A DNA stretch of 53,431 nt from an uncultured Bacteroidales bacterium (GCA_947303625.1 CAMYYV010000005.1:1-53431), one strand, 5' to 3'; counted from the first letter of the stretch, positions 1-8,861 are shown. Notes: generated by a model not told the origin, from the sequence alone. Made by a program: numbers and translations.

Positions 1-46
1 AACTTTTTTTTCACCATCCATACAGTTCTTTTTTATCCATTTTTAA

Positions 47-451
47 ACAACTTCTAAGATTGTGAAGAAAAATCAATTTGCTTACAATCCATCGCGAATC
101 AATTTGGGCTCTATAGCTTTGAGGACTGACGAAGATTGCATCGTTTCTCCGATGTATGTTGTTTTTGAGGTGATAGACACGGAGAAACTAATTCCTGAAT
201 ATCTATTGCTTTGGCTTTCTCGTTCAGAATTTTTCAGAAGCACGTTGTTTTATGCATCTGGTTCTGTGAGAGATACATTTGGATTTAACGATATGAATGA
301 CGTAGAAATTTCAATACCAGACATTACGGTTCAGCGCGAAATCGTTAATATCCACCGCTGTTACATTGAACGGCAAAGAATTGCCGTCCAATTGAAAGAG
401 CAGCTGAATAAGCTCTGTCCAATTCTTATTAAAGGTTCACTTCAAAACTAA
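47..451 (+). pseudogene. hsdS: 5'-truncated type I restriction specificity subunit (HsdS) segment
   Basis: This reading frame encodes only the C-terminal part of an HsdS specificity subunit. It holds the end of a target recognition domain (a KNQFAYNPSRIN segment, then a SPMYVVF strand, then PEYLLLWL) followed by the conserved IPDITVQREIV helix that binds the methylase and the neighbouring half. An in-frame stop lies at 44-46, and HsdS-like residues start around position 56, so the first recognition domain, spacer helix and much of the second domain are missing. At about 130 residues it is roughly a third of a normal HsdS. It stands 13 bases before hsdR, in the usual operon position. It may be a silent cassette of a shufflable hsdS locus, a recombination remnant, or the end of a gene broken at an inversion boundary. 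The family call is firm; the mechanism is inference. Confidence 0.72.
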
Positions 452-464
452 TACCTGAAGCATT

Positions 465-3400
465 ATGGCAAAGCATCATTTGAAACAAATGAACGGCCAC
501 TTTGTGGAAAGCGACTATGAGGACGCACTCATCTCGTTCCTCGAACAGGAAGAATGGCAGTACCTCTATGGCGATAATATCCCAAGGCCGAACCGCAAGG
601 AAGTCCTCTACATGGATGACCTTATCCAATACCTTGAAAAAAATAATCCTGATTTAGACGATGAAGACATTTGCCAGATTGCTGAAAAAGTTCGCTTGGT
701 AGGTGCCGACACAGACTTCGCCACGCTGCACAAGGTGTACGGTTGGATGGTGGATGGCCTTCAATATGTGAAGAAGGACAGCACCGCCAAAATGGTGCAG
801 CTTATTGACTTCAATAATGCTGAGAACAACATTTTCAGAGTGGTCAACCAATATACCATTGAGTACATCAACAACGGCGCGGTGAAAAACCGCAGACCCG
901 ATGTGTTGCTTTTCGTGAATGGTATGCCGGTGTGCGTCATCGAGCTGAAGAATCCAGCCGATGCCAACGCCGACATTTTCGATGCTTGGGAGCAAATCAC
1001 TATCCGCTACTGGAGAGACATTCCGCATCTGTTACACTATTGTCCGCTTGCCTGCATCAGCGATGGTGTGAAGACCCGCTTGGGCACAGTGCGCGCCCCT
1101 TACGAGCATTTCTATGCTTGGAGGCGTGTAGAGGATGGCGACAAAGTTTCGATCATGCCATTCGATGAACTTCAGACCATGGTGAAGGGCGTGTATCGTC
1201 CTGAGCGTTTCCTTGAAATCTTCAGGGATTACATCTATTTCCAAGACAAGAACTACGACCGTGACGAGAAGGAGATTGTGTGCCGTTATCCACAGTTCTT
1301 TGCCGCACGATTGCTACGCGAAAGCGTCATCAAGTCAGTCAAAAGCAAGAGCGGAAAAGGCGGCACCTACTTCGGCGCCACGGGCTGCGGAAAAACCTAT
1401 ACGATGGCCTTCTTGGCGCGACAGCTCTCCATGCGCTGCGCTGCCGAGATAGGCTCGCCAACCATCCTGATGATCGTTGATCGAGAGGACCTTCAAAAAC
1501 AAGGTGCCAAGTTGTTCACCAAGAGCACCGAGTTCCTTGGCTTGGGCGAGGTGATGATAGTGCCGAGCCGTAAAAAACTACGTGAAGAGTTGAAAGTGCG
1601 AGAGAGCGGCGGTTTCTACATCTGCACCATCCAGAAGTTCTGCGACCGCAAGGACGACCCTGTTGGACTCATCAACAGCCGCCCCAATATCATTTGCTTC
1701 AGCGACGAGGCACATCGTACACAGATAGAAGGCTCGCGCCGCATCCAGTTTAGCGAGGATGCCGACGAAAACATGAAGGCGATGGTGTCGAAACCCTACG
1801 CCAAGGTGCTTCGTGAGGCGTTGCCTAATGCCACTTTCGTGGGATTCACCGGCACGCCCATTGCCGAGACCTACCAGACCTTTGGCGATGAGATCGACCG
1901 ATACACGATGGACCAGGCCGTAGCTGATGAAATCACTGTCCCCATTAAATATCATCCACGTATCGCCAAAGTATTGCTCAACATGGAGAGGGTGAAAGAC
2001 ATTGAGGCATACTATTCAAAATGCGCCGAAGAAGGATCCACGCAAGAGGATATTGTCAAGAGCAAGAAGGCAATGAGTTCGTTGGAAGTGCTGTTGGGTG
2101 AGCCAGACCGCCTTGACAAATTGGCGGTGGACATCCACGACCACTATGTTTCAGCGGTGGCCAACGACCCCGACCGTGTGCAGAAAGCCATGGTGGTTTG
2201 CGCTAACCGTAAGATTGCCTATGACTTGTTGCAGAAGTTCAAGGAGCATTATCCCGAGTGGTTCGAGGAACGGAAGACACCTGAAGGTGTTGTGGTATCG
2301 CCCGAAAAGCTGAAGGAGCTGAAAGAGATGCCGACCATCGCCATGGTGGCCAGCGTGGGCAGCAATGACCCAGCCGACATGTATAACTATCTTGGCGGCG
2401 TGAAAAACGACCAGCGGAGCGAGGCGTTGGATGCAGCCTTCAAACAGGAGCATTCCAATTTCCGCATCGTCATCGTGGTGGACATGTGGATCACCGGCTT
2501 TGATGTGGATTGCCTTACCTATATGTACAACGACAAGCCGTTGCAGAAGCATTCACTCATCCAGACCATCAGCCGTGTGAACCGCAAATATCCAGGCAAG
2601 GAGTTTGGACTGATTGTCGATTATATCGGCATCCGCGACTACATGCTGGAGGCCATGAAGATGTATGGCGGAGGTGAAGATGGTAACAGTGGTGGTTCGT
2701 TGGCTCCTACACCAGATGACATCGAGCAGGCAACGCTCATATTCCGCGAGCATTTGGCCATTCTCAAGAATATGTTTAAGGATTACGACTTAACGCCGTT
2801 CCTGAATCCCGACACTGACCCAGCCACACGATACACGCTGTTGGCTAAAGCGGCTGAGTTTGTGTTTGCTTCCACCGAAATTCTGAACTCGGTGAGCAAC
2901 GATGGAAAGAAAACTAAGAAGGTCAGCTTCAAGACCTATTTCCTGAAAACGGTGAAGCGAATGCGCAAGGCCTATGACCTCTGCCAGCCTTCAGGCGAAT
3001 TGGGCGATGAGGAAGAAGCATTGGCACAATGCTTCATGGCCATTGCCGGCATGATCTATAAGATGAATGGCACCGACGCGCCCGATACCGACACCATGAA
3101 CCGCCGAGTGGCGAAGATGGTGGAGGAAGCTTTGAAATACAACAATGTGGAGAGCATCCTTGAAGAGGGCGACGAGATGGACATCTTTGGGCCTGAGTTT
3201 ACCGAACGCCTTTCGGACATCAAGATGCCTGCGTCGAAATTGGAGATGCTCGTCATGTTGCTGCGTAAGCAGATCACGGAATACAGCAAGACCAACCAGC
3301 TTGCCTCAAAGAGATTCCAAGAGTTGCTTGAAGCTACTATCACTCAATACCATGAGAGAAGAAAATTCCTTTCAGAGCAAGAGGCAGGTGCCACCCAGGA

Positions 3401-3893
3401 AGAGACATCTGAGAGTATCATCAAGACTGCGACAGAGCAGGCCCTTGGCATCCTGAAAGAAATGCAGGCCGACCGAGAGAGCTTCCGAAAGCTGGGCCTC
3501 ACCTTTGAGGAAAAAGCGTTCTACGACATTCTCATTCACTTGCGCGACAAGAATAACTTCGTATATGGCGAGGACAAGACCGTTGACGGAATCGTGGTGA
3601 ATGAGAAGTGCAAGAGCCTTGCGCGAAAGATTAAGGAAATTGTTGATGTAAAATCGTCTTTCGCCGATTGGCTCAACAACCAGCGTGTACGTGACCAATT
3701 GAAACAAGACATAAAGATCTGTCTTGTGAAGAACGGATACCCGCCACAATATACGCCTGAGGTGTTCCGCGAGGTGATGGAACAGGTTGAGAACTTCAAG
3801 GAGAATGAAGAGGAAGACGAGCATACTGTGCAATTGTATGCTTACGAGGGAGAGGGTGAGACTAATATGGCGGCTGAATCGATTGAAAGATGA
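465..3893 (+). CDS. hsdR: Type I restriction endonuclease subunit R (HsdR)
   Basis: HsdR is the motor and nuclease subunit of a type I restriction-modification complex. It translocates unmodified DNA using ATP and cleaves far from the recognition site. The 1142-residue product has the normal family length. The N-terminal nuclease shows the PD-(D/E)xK pattern: RRPDVLLF with Asp146, then VIELK with Glu160 and Lys162. A superfamily 2 helicase motor follows, with Walker A GATGCGKT near residues 304-311, a DEAH box near 414 and the GFTGTPI motif near 462. The C-terminal part is the helical region that docks to the methylase core. No frame break is seen. The gene lies directly behind the truncated hsdS. 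The methylase gene and a full specificity subunit must be left of the window or elsewhere for the enzyme to work. Confidence 0.96.
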   Translation: MAKHHLKQMNGHFVESDYEDALISFLEQEEWQYLYGDNIPRPNRKEVLYMDDLIQYLEKNNPDLDDEDICQIAEKVRLVGADTDFATLHKVYGWMVDGLQYVKKDSTAKMVQLIDFNNAENNIFRVVNQYTIEYINNGAVKNRRPDVLLFVNGMPVCVIELKNPADANADIFDAWEQITIRYWRDIPHLLHYCPLACISDGVKTRLGTVRAPYEHFYAWRRVEDGDKVSIMPFDELQTMVKGVYRPERFLEIFRDYIYFQDKNYDRDEKEIVCRYPQFFAARLLRESVIKSVKSKSGKGGTYFGATGCGKTYTMAFLARQLSMRCAAEIGSPTILMIVDREDLQKQGAKLFTKSTEFLGLGEVMIVPSRKKLREELKVRESGGFYICTIQKFCDRKDDPVGLINSRPNIICFSDEAHRTQIEGSRRIQFSEDADENMKAMVSKPYAKVLREALPNATFVGFTGTPIAETYQTFGDEIDRYTMDQAVADEITVPIKYHPRIAKVLLNMERVKDIEAYYSKCAEEGSTQEDIVKSKKAMSSLEVLLGEPDRLDKLAVDIHDHYVSAVANDPDRVQKAMVVCANRKIAYDLLQKFKEHYPEWFEERKTPEGVVVSPEKLKELKEMPTIAMVASVGSNDPADMYNYLGGVKNDQRSEALDAAFKQEHSNFRIVIVVDMWITGFDVDCLTYMYNDKPLQKHSLIQTISRVNRKYPGKEFGLIVDYIGIRDYMLEAMKMYGGGEDGNSGGSLAPTPDDIEQATLIFREHLAILKNMFKDYDLTPFLNPDTDPATRYTLLAKAAEFVFASTEILNSVSNDGKKTKKVSFKTYFLKTVKRMRKAYDLCQPSGELGDEEEALAQCFMAIAGMIYKMNGTDAPDTDTMNRRVAKMVEEALKYNNVESILEEGDEMDIFGPEFTERLSDIKMPASKLEMLVMLLRKQITEYSKTNQLASKRFQELLEATITQYHERRKFLSEQEAGATQEETSESIIKTATEQALGILKEMQADRESFRKLGLTFEEKAFYDILIHLRDKNNFVYGEDKTVDGIVVNEKCKSLARKIKEIVDVKSSFADWLNNQRVRDQLKQDIKICLVKNGYPPQYTPEVFREVMEQVENFKENEEEDEHTVQLYAYEGEGETNMAAESIER

Positions 3894-4005
3894 CCAAGAA
3901 GCTGAGAAAGGAATGTTGTTTTTATTGAGCCGTAAAGTGAAAAGTGGTTTTGAGGATTTAAGGATTTGAGGAAATGAGGAAGTCACAATATGGTTTTTGA
4001 CGGAT

Positions 4006-4036
4006 AAAGCCGAGAAAAGTTTTTTTCTCGGCTTTA
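4006..4036. terminator. Rho-independent terminator after hsdR, probably bidirectional
   Basis: A perfect 13-base-pair inverted repeat (AAAGCCGAGAAAA at 4006-4018, its complement at 4023-4035) encloses a four-base loop. Because the arms end in A and T runs, it gives a U-rich tail in both directions. It lies between the end of hsdR and the minus-strand gene ending at 4092, so it can end transcription from both sides. Confidence 0.8.
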
Positions 4037-4091
4037 TTCTTTAGAAAAAAAATGCAGATGAGAGACGACAATTTATAAGGGCAGTCCTCCC

Positions 4092-4358
4092 CTATCGTTT
4101 ATTCTGGTGTCTCTTGCGTTTCTTGGGAGCCTTGCGCTCATAAGGCTTGGAAGAGATTCTATACTCGTGGTCGTCGATACCTTTGCTTTCTAACGCTTTG
4201 ACAAGATCACTAAAAAGATGGTCTTTCATCGTTCTAATAGTGAAACGCCTGACAATCATAAATTCGCGTTTTACGACATTCGCTTTTTTCAAGATGGGCT
4301 GGATGGCTTGATGAGCTTCGTTTGAGCCCGTTGTGATTTGGATTTTGTAGTAGGTCAT
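4092..4358 (-). CDS. Small basic protein of unknown function, related to its neighbour
   Basis: I do not recognise this 88-residue protein. Its plan matches the upstream 85-residue protein: a first strand (YKIQI), a helix containing AIQPIL, a central strand (RRFTIRT), a second helix (LFSDLVKALESKGI) and a final strand ending HEYRIS. The two look like paralogues of one small alpha/beta domain. This copy has an extra strongly basic tail rich in Lys and Arg, which could bind nucleic acid. It is the last gene of the minus-strand module, 58 bases after the upstream gene, with a hairpin in that gap. A role in the element's replication or regulation is only inferred from position. Confidence 0.6.
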   Translation of the reverse strand: MTYYKIQITTGSNEAHQAIQPILKKANVVKREFMIVRRFTIRTMKDHLFSDLVKALESKGIDDHEYRISSKPYERKAPKKRKRHQNKR

Positions 4359-4396
4359 GATTTTAGAGATTTTGATGGTTGTTTATTGGTGTGATG

Positions 4397-4416
4397 CCAG
4401 GGGTTGACACCCCTGG
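4397..4416 (-). other. Perfect 8-bp hairpin directly after a stop codon
   Basis: CCAGGGGT at 4397-4404 and its complement at 4409-4416 form a perfect stem with a TGAC loop. It begins immediately after the stop codon of the 85-residue gene on the minus strand. The downstream minus strand is not T-rich, so it is a weak terminator candidate. It may instead attenuate transcription or stabilise the mRNA between the two small genes. Confidence 0.45.
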
Positions 4417-4674
4417 TTAATGTTGTGTCACCCCTACGGGGTTGCGTGAGACAGTTTGCAGTTTGTTGATGGAGTATTCTAGATGGTGTACGCCTGCGCA
4501 TTGCGCGGCGTTGTTGACCACCTCGACGAGGTGGTCATAGTCGGACTGGTTGATGGTGGCTGAGAAGGTTTTGTCGCAAACACCAATGAAACCGGAGATG
4601 TTGGCGACTAGGGCGGGACGAATGGCGCGGTACGCGGCTGTCGTCTGGGCTTCGATGAGAATGGTGACTTTCAT
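4417..4674 (-). CDS. Small protein of unknown function in the primase operon
   Basis: This 85-residue product is not a family I can name. It starts MKVTILIEAQ, then has a helix containing AIRPALV, a strand (KTFSATI), a helix (YDHLVEVVNNAAQCAGV) and a strand (HLEYSIN). That order and several identical positions match the next gene downstream, suggesting paralogues. Its start codon overlaps the stop of the PriCT-2/DUF3987 gene by four bases (ATGA), so the two are translationally coupled. This favours a role with the primase proteins, for example as a small accessory subunit, but nothing in the sequence proves it. Confidence 0.65.
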   Translation of the reverse strand: MKVTILIEAQTTAAYRAIRPALVANISGFIGVCDKTFSATINQSDYDHLVEVVNNAAQCAGVHHLEYSINKLQTVSRNPVGVTQH

Positions 4675-6515
4675 TGTGTTTGCTTTTGATAGTTATCGAT
4701 GGCAGGGTGAGCCAGGAGGCCGGACTTGCAGAGTTCGGAGATGTAGCGCTCAGCGGTCTTCTCCGTTACGCCGAGCGAAGCGGCGGTTTGGAGATAGGCT
4801 GCGCGGTCGAAGGTATCAGGAAGGGCAGCGTAGAAGGCCTGACGGCGGTCGTTGGTGTTGCGATGGCCATTGGGCTTGCGGAACTCATGGCGCGGCAAGG
4901 TCTGAAAGACCGATGCCGTGTGCTGCAGCAGGACTTTGATCATCGCCAAGGCGGTGGCAAAGTCTGCATCGGCACATTCAAGGATGGATTCAGGCTTCTT
5001 TCCTTCCACGTTGACGACAGGCAACGGGAAGGTGCTTTCGTCCATCTGACGGAGCACTGTCAGGATCAACGCGAAGCGAAAGAGGATGAGGCCAAGGCGA
5101 CGTACAGAAGCAATGATGTCGTCGCCGAAGATGTTGGCGTATTCCACCTGTGTCATCGTGAAGAAATCATGGAACCGCTGCCGTTGGCCAGCGGTGAGCT
5201 TGAAATGGATGATTGGCTCTGACAGCATCTTGTGGAATTTGTAGAAGTCCTCCCCTATCTCCTTAAAGACTTCATCTGCGGTGGTCTCGTTCTCATCGAA
5301 CATGTCGCGCCACACGATTTCCATGGGCATGACATAGAAGATGAAACGGCTGAAAAGGCCGTTTTCAGCTGAAGGGATGAGATTGAAGACCTGTTCAGGA
5401 GTGCCGGACAGGATGGCCGAGAACTTGGGCTTGAGGATTTCCACATATTCGCGGTCTTTCTTGCGGAGGTAGGAAATCATCTCGTGGTGAAATGCCTTAC
5501 GGAATCCATCGGAGTAGTTGCCGAGGTCTGAATTGAAAGCGTTGGCCAGGGTGTCGCCTTCTGTCTCGAACAGAAGGCCGACACCGTCGTTTTGGGCAAG
5601 CGTTTGATAGACCACGGTGGCGGTGCTGTTGGCAGGGATGAACAAGGTGAGGAATGGCGGTTGCTCTGGCTCTTCCATATCACCGTTTTTCTTGTTTTGG
5701 TTGTACTGCCGCAGGTCCTGCTTATACTGCTCCATGGATTGGCGGTACTTCTCTTTGAGTTCGCGATGAATCGGCGCAGCGAGATGACGGCACAGGGAAA
5801 GCCGTCCTTTGCCAGCCGATGCGCGGGCGGTAACGTATAGAAAGAGGTTGGAAAAGACCTCGCGGCGGTCATAGATGCCGTACACTTTCGGCAGACAGGC
5901 CGAAAAGACGGTGAGGGAACCGAGGATGAGCAGATCTGCATCGACATCTGAAACGGCATCGGCGACGATGCGTTTCAGTATGTCGGGCAGCTGCTCCCTG
6001 ACGTTTTGGGAAAAAGTGTCGATTTTGACCGCTTTTGACATCCTCAAATCCTCACCGTCCTCAAATTGGAGTTGTGAGGATGATTTCTTCGGACTGTGGG
6101 CCCCTTTGACTCCCCAGCCTTCGGCGCCCCCTCTCAGAGTGGGACTTTCCCAGTGCACACCATACGTTTGGGCGATGTGAAAGAGGGTGCCGAGGGTGAT
6201 TTCACGACTGCCGTCATTAAGGCAGTGGGAATACTGACGGTCGGTCTCTTCATACTCGTAGTGGGGATTGAAGCGGCTGAGCCGGTGGAAGATGTAGCGG
6301 CCATCTTCGCCAAGTTCTGAGACCAGGGCGAAGGCGATGGACAGCCAATCGTCGTAAGTGGACGTGATGTCGATGCCAGAGGCTTCGACAGCATCCACGA
6401 CAGCGAGGATGGAGGAAAGATTGGATGACGCGGCCACGGATGGAGAAAGTGCTTGCGGCACTTTCTCCGCCGGGGCAGCGTTCCAATCGTCAGGATTGAA
6501 GACTTGATTGCTCAT
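4671..6515 (-). CDS. PriCT-2 and DUF3987 domain protein of a mobile element
   Basis: The 614-residue protein appears to be the helicase/primase-helper part of a mobile-element replication system. After a variable N-terminus, residues about 35-110 match the PriCT-2 domain (DWLSIAFALVSEL, then FHRLSRFNPHYE and LGTLFHIA), which normally follows a primase catalytic domain. A DUF3987 region covers roughly 170-480, with an ATP-loop-like ASAGKGRLS segment near 232. The last 60 residues look like a winged helix (TAERYISELCKSGLL). The gene overlaps the upstream primase-like gene by ATGA, so the two polypeptides together resemble one primase split in two. Exact biochemical activity of DUF3987 is not established to my knowledge. 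Confidence 0.82.
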   Translation of the reverse strand: MSNQVFNPDDWNAAPAEKVPQALSPSVAASSNLSSILAVVDAVEASGIDITSTYDDWLSIAFALVSELGEDGRYIFHRLSRFNPHYEYEETDRQYSHCLNDGSREITLGTLFHIAQTYGVHWESPTLRGGAEGWGVKGAHSPKKSSSQLQFEDGEDLRMSKAVKIDTFSQNVREQLPDILKRIVADAVSDVDADLLILGSLTVFSACLPKVYGIYDRREVFSNLFLYVTARASAGKGRLSLCRHLAAPIHRELKEKYRQSMEQYKQDLRQYNQNKKNGDMEEPEQPPFLTLFIPANSTATVVYQTLAQNDGVGLLFETEGDTLANAFNSDLGNYSDGFRKAFHHEMISYLRKKDREYVEILKPKFSAILSGTPEQVFNLIPSAENGLFSRFIFYVMPMEIVWRDMFDENETTADEVFKEIGEDFYKFHKMLSEPIIHFKLTAGQRQRFHDFFTMTQVEYANIFGDDIIASVRRLGLILFRFALILTVLRQMDESTFPLPVVNVEGKKPESILECADADFATALAMIKVLLQHTASVFQTLPRHEFRKPNGHRNTNDRRQAFYAALPDTFDRAAYLQTAASLGVTEKTAERYISELCKSGLLAHPAIDNYQKQTQ

Positions 6516-7174
6516 AGTAACGATGGATTAAGGAAGGCAGATGGGTCATGAGGCAGGAAACAGGCGCGGGAAAGGTTGCGGCAGCTGCGGTCAATCTGAA
6601 CACCGTAATGATTGAAGATGTAGTTGTAGAGGCTGGCGAAGAATCTGACCTGATAGTCGCCGTATGACTCGCCGTCTTTGCCATAGCGTAAATAGGAGTC
6701 GTGGAAAGAGATTACCCATTTGAGGCCGTCGCCCGAAGGGCTGCGGAAGAGCAAAAGCGTTTCAAAATACTGATCTTGTTTCAGGGCCTCAAAGGTACCT
6801 TCAACATCCTTCAGGTGGTCGAAGTCGAGGCAGATGTAGCCGGAATGCTGAATGATGGCTTTGTCGATGCGGACGGAGAAGATGCCGGAGAAGGTGCAAT
6901 AGTCAAACATGTTGGCTTTGTACTGACGGCGGTACCGCTCATCCTTGATGGTGCGGTACTCGTTGGTGCGGTCCTTGGCGTAGTTACAGATGATGTAATT
7001 GTAGACATCAATCAAGTTGACGACCTGGTAAGGGTATTTATTGGTGATAGGTCGACGAAAGATATTGAAGCCTGGCAGATTCTGAAGGTTGCAAGTGGGC
7101 GACGGCTTAACAGCATAGTTGTCGGGAGTTCCCCAAAAGTACATCGTTGGGGTCTTGGATTTGTCGATATTCAT
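6512..7174 (-). CDS. BT4734-like (VirE N-terminal type) primase-polymerase-like protein
   Basis: This 220-residue protein matches the BT4734-like N-terminal domain found in Bacteroidales mobile elements, which belongs to the archaeo-eukaryotic primase-like fold. The visible hallmarks are the acidic strand YICLDFDHL, giving the DxD metal pair, and the nucleotide-site segment FRSPSGDGLKWVI. A later RNLSRACFLPHDP segment is also typical. It ends within a four-base overlap with the PriCT-2/DUF3987 gene, so primase catalytic and accessory parts are made from neighbouring genes. The start used overlaps the preceding HTH gene by ATGA. It probably primes element replication; the activity itself is inferred from the fold. 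Confidence 0.8.
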   Translation of the reverse strand: MNIDKSKTPTMYFWGTPDNYAVKPSPTCNLQNLPGFNIFRRPITNKYPYQVVNLIDVYNYIICNYAKDRTNEYRTIKDERYRRQYKANMFDYCTFSGIFSVRIDKAIIQHSGYICLDFDHLKDVEGTFEALKQDQYFETLLLFRSPSGDGLKWVISFHDSYLRYGKDGESYGDYQVRFFASLYNYIFNHYGVQIDRSCRNLSRACFLPHDPSAFLNPSLL

Positions 7175-7380
7175 GGTTTATAGGTTTGATAGTGAGAGTA
7201 CATGAAGCGTTCAATGTCTTGACGCAGGAAATAGATTTTTTTCTTGATGCGGCAGCATTTCAGCTCACCTTCTATACACCATTCTTTTAGGGTGTTGCGG
7301 GTGAGGTGGAGCATGAGCATCAGGTCTGATAGTTCAATCCAATCGTAGAGGACCGGGACTTCATTAGTGTCTTCAGTCAT
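7171..7380 (-). CDS. Short helix-turn-helix (excisionase/MerR-like) protein
   Basis: The product has a winged-helix segment of the excisionase/MerR type: IELSDLMLMLHLTRNTLKEW is the HTH, followed by the wing CRIKKKIYFLRQDIERFM. I place the start at 7380 (69 residues) because the longer frame to 7458 would lie inside the upstream HTH gene. From 7380 it overlaps that gene by eight bases, like the other junctions here. Such small proteins in Bacteroidales elements bind DNA and control excision or replication genes. A neighbouring Met codon at 7383 is equally possible. Confidence 0.75.
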   Translation of the reverse strand: MTEDTNEVPVLYDWIELSDLMLMLHLTRNTLKEWCIEGELKCCRIKKKIYFLRQDIERFMYSHYQTYKP

Positions 7381-7753
7381 CATCGTCAAGGCCTCCAAAT
7401 TCCAATTGTCGCCGTTGCGCGAGGATTTTGGCATCTTCGATGGCATTAAGCTCCTCACGCGACATGTGGCGGCTTGAAGCTATCCAAGCGTCTATTTCAG
7501 ATTTCTTGAATCTGACACGGCGGGTTTCTTCATCTTTATAAAAAGGGATGTAACCGAGCCGCTTCCAGCGGCGAACGGTTTGATGGGAAGGATGGTCGGG
7601 ATGGTAGGCGCAAAACTCCTCAATGGTCATGTAAACGTCTTTCTCGGACTCCTTTCCCCTGATTTCTTTGCAGATGGATTTGATCTCTGCGATGCCGTCG
7701 AGGATAACAGAGACGGCTTGTGGGAGTTGGTCAAATGTGATTGTGTCTAACAT
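7373..7753 (-). CDS. Helix-turn-helix DNA-binding protein of the mobile element
   Basis: This 126-residue protein is the first gene of the coupled set. The N-terminal 35 residues form an amphipathic helix (ILDGIAEIKSICKEI). Residues about 41-92 are an excisionase-type HTH: MTIEEFCAYHPDHPSHQTVR, then RWKRLGYIPFYKDEETRRVRFKKSEIDAW. The tail is acidic and ends in four Asp residues. Paired HTH genes ahead of a primase gene are usual in Bacteroidales integrated elements, where they act in excision or replication control. Which site it binds is unknown; the palindromic GTGTCAAC repeats at 8971-9077 are candidates. Confidence 0.75.
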   Translation of the reverse strand: MLDTITFDQLPQAVSVILDGIAEIKSICKEIRGKESEKDVYMTIEEFCAYHPDHPSHQTVRRWKRLGYIPFYKDEETRRVRFKKSEIDAWIASSRHMSREELNAIEDAKILAQRRQLEFGGLDDDD

Positions 7754-7865
7754 AGTACGTTGGTTTTAGGCGTGAGCAATCGACCCACGGCGGTTAAATC
7801 GTGGGCAAAGATTGGGGTATGTTGACAATAAATCCCTTGACTAAGGCTGGACTAAAGTCGTTTTT

Positions 7866-8861
7866 TTACATTTTCAACACCCCTTGTGAGTATTCCTTAG
7901 CATCAGCCTTGGTGCTTTTACCAGCCTTGTCTTTAGGGTCTTCACCCTTAAAAAAATAATCACGGGCTTTTTCTTTCATCGTATCGAAGTCTTTCAAGTA
8001 TGTCTCCTCTTTTACTTGACGGCCCTCGTAAAGGAGATTGCTGATGGTAGAGGTCTTCTGTGCATTAAGGAAACAGCAGAAAGAAGAAGCCAGATCTTCA
8101 AATTTCTCTACGTATTGGTTTCTCTCATCGAGAAAGATATTTAGCTTCCACATCGTTCGTAAGATTTTTATAAACCTTGAGGTTTGGCCATCGCGGAGAT
8201 GGAACCTGCTTGTGTAAAGGACGGTCTCAGAGCGCAAGAAAGCGTGTTCCTTGGCCATTTGGAGGATTGTATGCCAGTCGCCTTTCTCAAAGGCGATGGC
8301 AGCACTTACGATGTCCAGGACCAGCTTTGCATCGTCTGGAGGCAAGCGCTCAGAGAGGAGGATGAGGGTCGGGATTTTGACGCATCCACTATCCCCAAGG
8401 GAATTGCCGGACTGCGGCAGAGGCAGGTATGGATGCTCATCGAAGCTGATGGTGCCAGGGAACTCCCGAGACAGTTTGTCGGCATCCTCTATTAAGAGAG
8501 AGGAAAGCACAGGCATCTGTGCTTCGAGCATGGCACGCACATTCAATAAAAAAGGCCGCAGCATGGCGGCCTCTTTGTGGAATGATAGCAAGTAGTAGAC
8601 GAAGCAATAATGAAGGAGGGAAGATCGTGGCGCGCTCCCACCCATCGATGGAAGCGACGCACTTCGGGCGTTTCGGATGTCAGGCTCGGCCAGGACATTG
8701 ATGCAGGTTTGGTATGCCTCGTTGAAAGCTTCCAAGATGGTTTCATCAGGAAGGTTGATGTGGGCCTTGAGGCAACGGTAAAGGAAATGGTTGGGAAGGT
8801 TTTCGGAAACGAAATCGGCCACTGATTTCCTTTTCGCGAATTGGAATCTTAGATGAGCCAT
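7866..8861 (-). CDS. Hypothetical protein of the mobile element (331 aa)
   Basis: I cannot assign this 331-residue protein to a named family. It looks mostly alpha-helical and soluble, with no signal peptide or membrane segment. Motifs such as LLHYCFVYYLLSFHKEAAML and LRTMWKLNIFLDERN suggest a helical bundle, and the C-terminus is Lys- and Asp-rich. It is separated by 112 bases from the HTH operon downstream, so it may be transcribed separately. The gene lies between that operon and the tRNA-Leu pair, which suggests that it is part of the element. Its real existence is supported by its length and by a plain Bacteroidota-like composition. Confidence 0.65.
   Translation of the reverse strand: MAHLRFQFAKRKSVADFVSENLPNHFLYRCLKAHINLPDETILEAFNEAYQTCINVLAEPDIRNARSASLPSMGGSAPRSSLLHYCFVYYLLSFHKEAAMLRPFLLNVRAMLEAQMPVLSSLLIEDADKLSREFPGTISFDEHPYLPLPQSGNSLGDSGCVKIPTLILLSERLPPDDAKLVLDIVSAAIAFEKGDWHTILQMAKEHAFLRSETVLYTSRFHLRDGQTSRFIKILRTMWKLNIFLDERNQYVEKFEDLASSFCCFLNAQKTSTISNLLYEGRQVKEETYLKDFDTMKEKARDYFFKGEDPKDKAGKSTKADAKEYSQGVLKM

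Larger units (their letters stand above)
4092..8861 (-). mobile_element. Mobile-element replication module beside tRNA-Leu
   Basis: All genes in this stretch are on the minus strand. Five of them (4417-7753) are coupled by overlaps of four to eight bases: two HTH/excisionase-type proteins, a BT4734-type primase-like protein, a PriCT-2/DUF3987 protein and a small unknown protein. This set is typical of integrated Bacteroidales elements. The stretch abuts the 3' side of two tRNA-Leu genes, a common integration target. No integrase, relaxase or mobilisation gene is visible and I could not find a second copy of the tRNA end, so the true ends are unknown. It may be the core of a larger or decayed element. 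Confidence 0.55.

Noticed and set aside
4092-8861. Conjugative element call for the whole stretch
   Set aside because: No relaxase, coupling protein, tra gene or integrase is visible, so only a replication module is supported.
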